In this document: positions 36,301-48,300 of the stretch, piece after piece
Numbering within the stretch: position 1 is the first letter of the stretch
Layout of the letters: each line of letters starts with the position of its first letter
NCBI RefSeq assembly: GCF_029227915.1
Contig: NC_079888.1
Span: 5,219,001-5,283,000 of the forward strand
DNA: 64,000 bases
Source: Hydractinia symbiolongicarpus
Taxonomy: Eukaryota > Cnidaria > Hydrozoa > Anthoathecata > Hydractiniidae
Direction of reading: 5' to 3'
The notes under the pieces: model-generated
What the model saw: the letters and a program-made list of their open reading frames with translations, nothing else
Database searches by the model: none
Told to the model about the DNA's origin: nothing
Translations under genes and position numbers: made by a program

Positions 36301-39300
36301 ACTGATTTCGAAATTCCTGAGAAACGCCCAAACACAAAAAGTGACCTTAATATATGCCTCCGATTTCCTCTACAGCTCTGCAGCTTGAAAATCGTCATAC
36401 CTTATTCAAGAAATTTCAGTTCGCATAATAAATTCAGTTCGCAAATTAATCACGGTTCGCATATTAATTCCCGTTCATATATTAATTTCCGATCGCATAT
36501 TAATTTTGGGGTCGCATATTATTTTCGGTTCGCATATTAATTTCACTGAACGCACTGAAAGTATCAATTCGCCTATAATTTTTAGGGTATTTCTTATACA
36601 TGATTACCCCCCAAAACAGCTATCCAAGACATTGAACATAGTAATTTTACATAAAAAATAGAAAATTCTCTTATTAAATTTGCATTTTCTAAAAAATCTC
36701 AACTTATAAAAACTCACCTTTAGCTCGAAAAGTTTTGTTTTTCGTTCATTTGAAGTCATTTCACTGGCTTTCTTTCCCAACTCACTGGATGCAGATTCTT
36801 GGATTAAACGGATTAACAATTCACGTTCTGACGTGTGTTTTTTTTCCATTTCACTTAAAACATTCTCCTGAAACAAAACAAGCATGCGATGTGGAAAAAA
36901 CCTAGGACGTTACGTGGTCTTCTTTACATATTTGGTTTGAAATTCTTTAAAATCGTATGTTTTGTCAAAAACAGCAAATTTAAAAATTCCTAACATGCTG
37001 GACAATTGAAAACGTCCTTATAAAAATAGCCAGGTATGTTTCTTGTGCATTGTGAGAACAAAAAGCACAAAAAATATACGTTATTTATAACGTGTACTAC
37101 TGGTTACTGCTCTAAAGGCCTAAAAATATTTTGAAGATGTTCTTGGCAGTGTGGTAGAATAGGTTTCTTCATCAGAATCTCCTTGATGTTTTTCAATCAA
37201 TGCTGTAGAGTCAAAGCTTTAACGTCAAGAATATTCATGGTGACTGGAACTGAAGTTTTTATTGCTGTTGTCGATTGTCCGTAGTGATAATATTCCATCC
37301 ATCACAGGACTCGTCAACCGTAATATTTGTGTACTCGTTAAAAAGTGTCTACTAAATGATCTAACATCTGAACATTTTGACAATTATTTTGTCAGCCAAC
37401 AACATGACAATAACACACGAAATAACGGCTGCATTGTCAGGTTACCTCGGGTCAAACTAGAAATCGCCCGGCAGAGTTTCTATTTTGCAGGGGGTAAACT
37501 GTATAATTCACTGCCACTTGAAATTCGAAAAATCGATAAAATGTCTCTTTTTATGAAGGCGCTCAGAGGGTACTTCTCTTAATAGACGATACCAGCTATT
37601 GGGCGATGTGCACTCTCAGCGGCTATCTTAGTCACTGTGCCGTCCAGTCTGCTTCAAGTTTAGCTAAGTGGGAGAATTGTTTTGAACTATCCCTATGTCT
37701 TATTTAGCTCGCACATGAAGTCACTTCACACCTTGTATGCATACTGTTGCATTTCTAGTTGATCAATTCTTGTTTGTTTTTATCGTTTTTACTATTTTTA
37801 CTGTTTTTACTGCTTTTTTCCATTTTTATTCTCAGACAGGACGGACATTGATAGCAGTTTTTTTGTATTTATGTATATATTTGCAAATTACTGAAGTCCT
37901 CATCCTGTATAAGTATTTTTAAATAAATAAAAATAAATAAATAAATACTGGATCCTTAGAGGAAAGAGGCTGCAACGTTGTTTGCATGTTAGGCAAACCT
38001 ACACCCTTAACTCTCCTCCTTTCCTTCCCCCTCCCATTCATACATAAACTGCCACAATAAAAACCCTAATAATCACACTTATTTTTGGAAAAAAACTTGA
38101 AGATAAAGTCGCAACTAACTTACTTGCAACACTAAAACATCATCAGTGTTTGCTGCACTTTCATCGATCTGTTCTTCTGAAGTAGCAGCCGCTGCAAGAC
38201 GTTTGTTCTTCCTTGCTTGCAATCTTTCTCTTGCTAGTTGTTCTTGACGTAGTCGATTACTAGCCAATCTAAATTAAAATGTGGGATTTTTTGTTGGTCT
38301 CACATAACTTAATGGTGTTTAACCTCTGAAGTGGTAATGTCTATTCTTATATTTTATTCTTATATTTTCAAATCTATTTATTATTAGCAGTTAGTTTTTT
38401 GTTTGTCGTTTATTTATTTGTCGCAACTATATTTATTTGTAATAAAAATAATTATATAAAGTACTTCTTGTAGTTCTAATATACCAACAAAGACTTAAAG
38501 ACAAACATGGTGCATACGCCTTCTTTAACTCTTCAATAAGGAAGAAAAGTTTGCATTATCTCTCAGTTGTGGTATAGAAAGACTTAATCAGACGTCTACA
38601 GGACATAAAAAACATACATTTACTCTTCACAGAAATAACCTGATAGTGTGATACAAACTATCTACGACTAGCTATAGCAGACTAGTTGCAAGCCGGTAGA
38701 ATTTATCAATTAGCAAATCTACTACTCTACTCTACTAATCTACGCTACTCGCAGCTAGCTACCATCTTTGGCTCACTTAACTTTGGATTATAATATAGAC
38801 AACAGTAGTTCTTACTTTGCACTAAGACTGGCTTGTTGAGACTTCGCCATACCAAGTACCAGTGCAGCTGCATCGTACTTTTCTTCGGCTTGTGCTTTTT
38901 TTGCTTCCCTTCGCAACCGTGCTAAAGCTAGCTGACGTTGGCGTTCATTGTCCAGTCTTGAATCAGTACCTTTTAACATTCCAAGTAAAGCTTCTTTCTC
39001 TGATTCAAAGTTTTTCTGTAATAGAAGATGAAATGTTCTTATACGAACAATGATCTAGTACAGATGGACGGACAAAAGACAGGCAGGCAAATAGCTTGTA
39101 ACCATTCTCTTCTCATTAAATATATTAGTTTACATTAATCACATTTTAGTTATTAAAAATGGTCTTCAACTAATTTTCCAGACATTTCAGAACATTTCCT
39201 TAATTTAGGATGGTGCACAAAAGATTATTCTATTATTTTTATACAAATTTCATGGCCATTGAGCGCATTAAAAAAAAGGATTACAAGTTGATTAATACTT

Positions 39301-42300
39301 CTTTCAACTGACGTATAGCGGCATGAACCAGATGCTAACAATATACATAGGTAGTTTTGAGATTATAACAAGAACTTGGTGAAAAAATAAAAGTAATTTC
39401 ATAACTTTTATGTCATGACATTAAAATATTTTTAACTTGTGACCACCTTTAAGTTTTTCCTGATATAAAAGACACTATGGTTGCATTACTTTAAGGGAAA
39501 GAAATCGACAGCAATTGAAGTGCTGAAAAGAGAGAAATTGCTATATTTATTATAGAAAATCTTAATATAAAAGTCTATTATTAAACCAATGCAAACTATG
39601 ATGAATAAATAATTTTAAGTAAACTGATGACATACAAGGAGTTTGTATAAAATTAATCAGGGAGACATACCTCTAAATGCTTTGATAAACCAATAAATTA
39701 AAGTAAATAAATGAGATACAAAAATAAATATGCATGGAATTAATCAGGGAGACATACCTCTAAATCTTGCAAAATATTTCCTGAAGTTGTGTTCGCCACT
39801 TCTTCTTCAAACTCTTTATCTTCGTCTTCTTCTAATTTGGCAATATCCAGATAACTCATCCCTTGCTCTCGCCTCTTTTTACGTTGCTCTAACTTCTCTT
39901 GTAAACGCCTTTCTTGTTCAGCTTTTGATGAACCAAGTAAAGACTGAATATTAGTATCTTGCTTCAGAAGATCGTTCATTATTCTTGTGGCTTCATCTTG
40001 CTTACCTAACAAAAATAATAGAAGATACATCCTTTGATACTTGCTACAAAATACTATATTGACTTAAATTACATTAAATATCAAATGGATAGTTTAAAAT
40101 ATCAAATGGATAACTGTATGAATCAAATGCATCGTTTTAAGAATCGAATGACAACAAAACACTTAAACAGAATTAACTGGCATGAAAATGACGTTTCCCA
40201 TAAATGATATTATATATTATATATATGATATTATATATGATATTATAAACATATTATACCTTCCTGTTTTAATTTTTTTTGTTCTAATTTAATCTTCATC
40301 AACTGCCGTTGTCTTTCTTGTTCGTTCATTGCTGCCCATTGAAGATCACCCATTTGTTTTTCCAGGGCATCTAAAATCAGCTTATCCTTTAACGCATCGT
40401 ACTTTGTTTCCAACGCATCAATCAAATCATTCGCATCTGTCTTCTTTGTTGCTTCAGCCATTGTGAGAACGAACACAAGGTTAGGAAATTTCCTCTCGCT
40501 ACATAATTTCTCATCATGCTCCTGCATTTCAATCAAATCTTCTGAACTCTATAAAAGTTAGCAAAGTTATCGTTAATTGGGTGTAGATATTATAGGTTCA
40601 CTTGCTAAATATTAACCTTCATTCAAACGAAAAACTAGTTAATCTAACAACAAAAGATTTAAACATTGCGGCGATACAAAAAATTTCAAAGTAGTTTTCC
40701 TAAAACCCTTTAAGCCCTAACACCTATCCTATGCCCTACATACTTTTAAGGATTTTGTTAGTAAATTTACTTTGAGTTATCTGACCATTTTACTAATAAG
40801 CGCAAACAATAATCTGTGGCTCATTTTCACATACGTATGTGTTGCTTGACCCACTTCCTTACCTTCTCTGGCAAACTCTTTAGTACTGCTTCACTTTCTT
40901 CATCTTGTATTTGTTGCAAATCAGCCAAAACAGATACAACAACGTCATCAGGGCTTATCCGTCTCTCTTGATTTATTGAATTTAGTGCGGTCTTACGATT
41001 CATGCTTTTTAATGCAGCCATTTCATTCAAAGTATCATTGTAATCTAAAGAAGAAAATAGGAGAGATAAAAAAAGGATGAGCTTTCTTTCCTACTGGTTG
41101 TTCTTTCCAGATTATTTTTTATTTTTTGATGTAAAACTTATCGGTTCCATATGCTTTAATCAAACAGAAGTTTCAGTGACGAAGTCTAAGTCACAATTAG
41201 CAAAGGTATTGCTACCAGAATGTTAAACAAAATATCCTTAACACCATCACAGAAAAGAAAAATATATGTAGTCACTAGATTGGTAGCCATAAAGCAAAAC
41301 AACAAAATTTAGGAAATGATATGAGAGCGTCTGTGTGTTTATGTGTAATTTCTGACTGACAAGGTTGATCAAAATCTCAACAAACCATCATTAATGTTGA
41401 TCAATTCTTTTAGTTGTTGAAGGCGTGTTTGCCGGTCTGTCATTGTCATTACCAATGATGCATCGAGATGTTGATTATTTTCTAGCTTTATATACTCAAC
41501 CAAGTCCTAAAAAATATCGTGAAATAAAATATTGTATTATTTTATCTTACTTTGTACAACGATGGCAGTCCACAAAAGCTAAATCCACAATGTGACAACA
41601 AACTTTTTTTTTTAATTCTCCATACAAAAGAAAATGTTTAAAAAGATTAAAATTAAAAAAAAAACATTAAGCTGTGGAAAACCACGAAAATTCACCTATC
41701 ACAGCAAAGTCAATAAAAATATATCGTATTTGTTGTTATTTTTAGCGTTTTATTTTTATAGACTAGTCGCTATCCTGTGGATAAATCCATGGGTTCGCAC
41801 TTTCTTTATGTATGGCTTTTTGTGTTTCTGTAGACAGAAGTATTATTAACATACAGAAGATGGCAATTGGCAATTTTTTTCACATTTTTTGGCTGCAACA
41901 TTGGCAAATTTTTTCACATTCTGGGGTTAAAAAGTTTTCTTAATAACTGACCAGGCTAAATTTGTGTGTACCATGGCACAGGCATTGACAGTGTAAATAA
42001 TTAAAGTCTAACCTCTTGCTCCAAAGCATGTCTCTTTTCCATATGTTTCATGACAGCATTGTTTACCTCTGAGCCTTCTTTCACAATTTCAGTCTCAACT
42101 TTACTCGCTGACAAACGTTTTTGGCGTAGGCGCTCTAACCTTTCCTTTGCTAATTGTTCTTGTCGCGAACGGTCATTTTGCAGTCTGTAAGAAACAAATA
42201 TTATTTCTAAAAAAAAGTTCGGTCATTTAAAAGTACTTTTATGCTGGTTTACAGCCTAGTGGTTACGGAATAGTCTTCAGAATCGGGAAGTTCGTGTTTA

Positions 42301-45300
42301 GTCCAACATATTTAGCAAGTGCATTGACCACAGCTACAGACTAACTCATGCTATGAGACAGATAATTGGGTAGACAATACCAGGGTAGGCCTAATGTATG
42401 CATACAAATACAGAGGAACCACATTGGTAAGTGTTTTTAATGATGTAATGTCAATACTTTTATAAGAATTCCCATCAATAAAACTAAAATAAAAGAAAAA
42501 GGAAAACTAATGCTAAAATTACTGTCAGCAATTGTTAAATCCTACTTTTTTCAATGAAAGGTAACTTGGTTTAACAAAAGCAACATATACTTATGTGATA
42601 TCAGAAACTTTGCCAGCTGCTTTAATAATTTGAACCGTTACACAGCAAAAGACAAGGTTATAAGACAAGGTTATATGCTGAAGGAGATTTTTGACTTAAA
42701 TGTTTAAGAGTGTCACAAAAAATAATTATTATTGCTATGTCATTATTGTTATTGAAATTATTTACCCAGAATAACCTCTTCAGTTCCTATTGGTACTGCT
42801 ATCAACGAGGGTCCTGCAAAGGGGGTCCTAGCGCATTTAAAGCTCCCATTTGAGCTACGAAAGTCGTTCAAGTACAGCAATCGCTCAACTAGACAACCGC
42901 CTAAGATATCAATCCTATTCTCATGCTGAGAGCTAAGAAGAAAGTATAGATTCACACTTTCATAGTCTCTGGCATGACTCGCCGGGGTTTGAGCCCAAGA
43001 CCTCCCGCACTGGAAGCGAACGCTCTACCACAAAGCTATCATCATGTGTCTGAAAGACTTGAGATAGAGAACCTTGCACTTTTACTTGATTTTAAGAGAA
43101 AGAGGAGAGATTACATGGAAGGTATTTTAACATAACATAAAATGTTATGCTCAAATAACTACAAATAAATAATTTTTGTACCATTGCAAGAAGAATTAAA
43201 GAGAAAAACTCTAAGTTTTTAGTTTTGTTCTCAGTTTATTTTCATTAACTGTCATTGACGTCCTTGTTAGTTCTTTACTGTCCATTAAAGATCACTCATT
43301 TGTTTTCTCATGTCATCCAAAAGAAGCTGATCTTTCAACGCATCATACTCAAAGCTAAGCTTAAATTTGCAACAACAAGGTGATGCCATCAACAAGCAAT
43401 TAAACCTTAACACCTATGTATATTAAAAAGCAATTAAAATGGATACCTTTCTTTCAATGCAGCACTGTTTCTCTCAGCCAAGCCTAAAACCATTGCAGCT
43501 GCACCAAATTTTTCTTCAAGCTCAGCTTTTCTTTGCTCTCTCCGTAGTCTTGCCAATTCTGCCTGCCTTTCTCGCTCATTCATAAATTGCGAATCAGTAC
43601 CATGAAGTCTTGCAAGTAAGGCTTCCTTTTCATCGTCATACCTTAAAATTTAAAGGGGACACATGAACCACAAATAAATCTCACATTCATAGCTTTATTT
43701 TCTTTTATTCACATAAATTTGACAAGGAATACGTAATCAGGAAAAAACGATTATTTTGCATCAAAATTAAATAAAATGAATGATCTGGACATGTAGAAAT
43801 TCAGTATTAAATCAAGAAATACTTTTCTTCTCAAATTGAAAAACGCATTAAAAAATACTATTTATATTATGTATTTTAAGTAAGCAACACTACAAAGGGA
43901 AGAGATAGATGTGCATATTTTACATGGCTAGCCTCACAAATATCGAGGGATATACCCTGTCTATTATTTCCAGGAGGAGCCAAGCTTTGATGGGGAGTCC
44001 TGGAGTATTTAATGTTTTCTTTGAGCTAAGCAAACTCAATTAGGGTCAGCGCTCTGCCAGACAACTCTCTGCAACATCCAACGACCCATACAGTGCGCCA
44101 ATCTCCCAAATTTCCCTCACATGGCTTGGGTTAACCCGGGGCTATGGTAATATTCAATTGCGCATATTGAATCGTCGCCAAGGGGAATCGAACTCCGGTC
44201 TCCTGCACACAGTACAGGAGAGATAACCACTAAACTACAGCTATGGAAGATGAAAGAAACTGCATCACTTAACAAAAAAACACTTTCAAACATGTGAGAA
44301 TTGGTGAAAGGTTTTAAGTTGGGTTCACATGAACAACAAATAGTTTTCAAAGGCTAAAACTTTTTAGTTCCCTAAATTACAGATTACCTTTAGCTTTCAG
44401 GCCTTAAAGCAGTTGACACCAAGGTTGTAAAAACCTTATAAAATGAAATAAAGTTAAGCATAATTCTTTAGAAGAATCTTTTAAAAAAGCAATCAGGACA
44501 GCTGAAATAACATAGGAAGAAGGCAAAGGCAAGGAAGTTTTGAGTATCCTTATAATCATTGAAATGAGTTATGCTTTAGCAAACCTTTTCTGAAGATCTT
44601 CAAGTATTGTTTTTGCATCTGCTGTTTGTTCTTCAGTCTCTTCTTCAGGTAATGCATCAATATCCAGATCATCAACAGGTTCACCTTTTGCTATGCGTTC
44701 TCTACGTTGGCGCAGTCTTTCTTGAAGTAGTTCATCATACCTAATACAATGTAGAAAAATGTTATCTCTTTTGTTCAAAATGTTTTACCATCAGCCATTG
44801 TAAATAGAATATACAAAGCTTGTTATAAACCAAATACAAACGAACGAACAAACGAACGAACGAACGAACGAACGAACGAACGAACGAACGAACGAACGAA
44901 CGAACGAACGAACGAACGAACGAACGAACGAACGAACGAACGAACGAACGAACGAACGAACGAACGAACGAACGAACGAACGAACGAACGAACGAACGAA
45001 CGAACGAACGAACGAACGAACGAACGAACGAACGAACGAACGAACGAACGAACGAACGAACGAACGAACGAACGAACGAACGAACGAACGAACGAACGAA
45101 CGAACGAACGAACGAACGAACGAACGAACGAACAAATGAATGAATAGAAAAACAAGGAAGTGGGTAAACGAAAAAGCAAGTAAAGTAAAGAGATTCCATC
45201 TACTCTACTTACTTCTTTTTGTTTTCACCCATTAGTTTCTTTAAATTAGCATCTGCTTTGAAACCATCCCCAAGAAGTCGAGCAGCTTCATCCAATTTTC

Positions 45301-48300
45301 CTTCTTTAAGCAAACGTTTTTGTTCAAGCCTCATTTTTATTAATTTGGCTTGTCTTTCTTGTTCAGATAATTTTGCCCACTCAGCATCACCTATTGGTAA
45401 AAAATATTATATATATGAGACATTATCATACTTCTCTCACAATAAATTTGAATCTACAGGCAGTCCTGCAATAATGTGTTAATGTTAATGTGATAAATTG
45501 CAACCTAAAGAGGTGAAGACAATAAATGATGATTCGCTACTTGACAAAGTCAATGGGAAGTAACTGCCTGAACATGATCGTCTTATATATAATAATTTAT
45601 TGGTAAATTTTTGTTTTTAATGTAATTTAATACTGTAGTCCTAAAATTTGGAGTGCATTCTAGCCAATCTAAAGTGTTAAAATTTTCTCTGTGTTAGGCT
45701 TCTTAGTCACTTAACACCAGAACGGACTTTCAATCAAGTTATTTTCCCTTTGATATAACAAAAAAAATTACGAAAACTTGCGTTTACTTGTAAATCCTCT
45801 TAAACCTAATAATACTACATAATAATACATACTCATTTGTTTCTTTAGAGCTTCCAAAGCTAGTTTATCCAACAAAGCATCATATTTCTTATCTAGAGCT
45901 TTTACCATCTCGTTATCACTGGTGGAACCTCCATACGAGAAAATCAGTTTTGCAACATTTTCTACTTTACCAAACTGTCTCTCCTCAACAAATTGGTTTC
46001 GAAGTGACACCAATTGGGTTTGTTCCTACAAAACAAATGCATCTTCTTTCACTTTCAACACAAATATACTCACCACCATTGTTACTCTATTGAATTTCGT
46101 CACAACTTGGTTTTACGAGGACATAATATGCAGCAATACACATCTTTAAAACAAATTAAGGCTCACAAGATTTGTAGGTGCATATTTTTTGTATTGTAAA
46201 TGTTTTTCATATTCTTAATAAGGTGGGTGATATCCCTCACATCAGCTAATTTTATCTCTTATATTAATACAAAACTATGTCTGTGTCTGTCTGTGACTGG
46301 CAAAGTGGATGTGTTTATTTTTCTTTAACGTATCCAAAAAATATGGCTCAAATGTTAATTGACAAATTAAACAACAACAAAAAAGGGTTAAATAACATCT
46401 CTAATTTCTCATTGGTACTGGTTAATGATATACCATTCTTTGTCTCCCAATTTGAGCTATTGCAAATGGGATCAATTTTATATAAGAATGTTCAGAATGC
46501 TACGCATTGGTTAATGTTTTAACCCCTCTTCCCACTGCTCACACTAGAATCAAACTTATAAAATTGTATGTCACATACCATTGTAGGCAACTGGTCAACA
46601 ACCAAACGTGTTTCGTCATCTTGAAGTTGTTGTAGATCAGCCATTAATGCAACAATGACATCATCAGCTGTTGGATCTTTCCCAGATGTACCTTTGAGGA
46701 TTGCTTCTTTGCTTATGAATTTTACTGCCATTGCCATCTCCAAAATAGAGACATGCTCCTCTTGGTCAGCTGACAAGTATAAACAATGCATACTCTAATA
46801 TGTCATTAAATCACACTTATAAATACTAATATTTACCAATGTGTTCCTGCGTCATACAATCATGAGCAAATTCGTGCTAACAAAGCAGGCAAGCAAATAG
46901 TATAGAGGAAATTGAATTACAAAGGCTGATAGCTTCATTGCCTTTTTATAACTGAGATAAATTGAGCCTATACAATACTTCCTAAAATAACTGGACCCAC
47001 AATAAAACCCAAAAGTGTGCAGTAACATTTTTCAAACTTACTTTCACAAAATAAAACTTTTTTAAAGAAATTGATTGGAAAAAGATTTATAAAAAATTTG
47101 AGTCTTACATTTTACTGCGAAATCCAACTCATCTCGTTTAGCTTTTAACTTGTTTAACCTTTCATTCAAATCATCACTGGTCATTTCTCTCGCTTCTTGT
47201 TTCAAATCCTCTGATTCTTTTTCTTGCATCATATCAACAAATAAATTTCTCTCAATTTCCTGTTTGCGTGCTAGCTCTTTTAGAACAAAATCTTGCCAAC
47301 CAGTTATGTCATCTAAAAGTTTCATGACTTGTTAACACTTGTATACATTTCTTAGCCAGATTTTTTATTTTCTGTTTCAATAATAATAGACACAGCTTTA
47401 ATTGAGTTATGTTGAGTCACAATTTCAGTTACAAATGTGCTTACAGTTAACAATCCTGTCATTTACCTGCTGAAGGTTCAATCTCGTTTTGTTCCTCTTC
47501 TGCTTTTGTTGACTTTCTTCTTCGACGGGCTGCTAAACGTTCTCGAGCTAACTGTTCTTGCCTCTCCCTGTCATTCTTTAACCTAATTGAAGCATAATAA
47601 AAAACATTGGACTACAAAGATACATTCATTTTAAATAACATCCCCACACGGTCGTAAATAAAGTAAATGAAGGAAGCCTTGTTAAGGGAATCAATTTTTA
47701 TAGGAATTAATTTCCTAAAATTTTACAAATTTTACAAATTTTTGCTAATTTTATTTCTTTGAATTTGTTCTACTCGTAAAAGTAAATGCTAAATTAATTT
47801 TGCTAAAATCAATAAAAAACTGTTTTTTCTAATAAAAACAACTTTTTTTGTCATATTGAAAAACTACTTTGTTCATCACTAACATACTGCCAAGCAGCGA
47901 GCAGGATTCGATCCGCGGTCCCCAGAACTGGGAGCCGTAGATGAACCCACTACACTACGTGCAGCAATATGTTAGTGATGAGCTCAGATAGTTTATCCCG
48001 ATGGTGTGTATACATATAGGTGAATATTTATCATAGCACATCCGTATCTCATTCTCAACGGAGAATGCTAGTGATGAACAAAGTAGTTCTTCTTTAATAT
48101 GACTTACACCCATTATACTCGCCTGTCATGATCAGAGGTCTGATCGGGGTGAAGCATTCTCCGTTGAGAATGAAATACGGATGTGCTATGATAAATATTC
48201 ACCTATATGTAATTTTTTTTGTGATAAAAAGTAATTGTAACAAACATATGCTTGATTCAAAGTAAAGGTTTAAGTGACTTAACAGGTGTGGGTTTACTTT

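Larger units (their letters stand above)
35446..40416 (-). other. Large gene: repeat block IV (exons 22b-28a)
   Basis: Residues about 1472-1883: A-L-E-T-K-Y-D-A-L-K-D-K-L, N-E-Q-E-R-Q-R-Q-L-M-K-I-K-L, S-G-N-I-L-Q-D-L-E, F-E-S-E-K-E-A-L-L-G-M-L, A-A-L-V-L-G-M-A-K, L-R-Q-E-Q-L-A-R-E-R-L, L-S-E-M-E-K-K-H, V-K-L-L-A-D-L-Q and N-V-A-V-A-L-L-G in order. Each corresponds to a module in the other blocks. Confidence 0.8.
40416..45899 (-). other. Large gene: repeat block III (exons 15b-22a)
   Basis: Residues about 1071-1471: A-L-D-K-K-Y-D-A-L-L-D-K-L, W-A-K-L-S-E-Q-E-R-Q, K-L-D-E-A-A-R-L-L-G-D, M-G-E-N-K-K-K-Y, T-I-L-E-D-L-Q-K-R, N-E-R-E-R-Q-A-E-L-A-R-L-R, A-A-M-V-L-G-L-A-E-R-N, R-Q-E-Q-L-A-K-E-R-L, M-E-K-R-H-A-L-E-Q-E and V-V-S-V-L-A-D-L-Q-Q. 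This is the most regular copy together with block II. Confidence 0.8.

Noticed and set aside
44762-45199. Three overlapping minus-strand open frames of F-V-R-S repeats
   Set aside because: They are the CGAA microsatellite read in three frames; a 4-base period leaves every frame open.
46277-46522. Plus-strand open frame in an intron of the large gene
   Set aside because: No family resemblance and no splice context; it begins in a CTGTGTCTGTCTGTGAC-type repeat.
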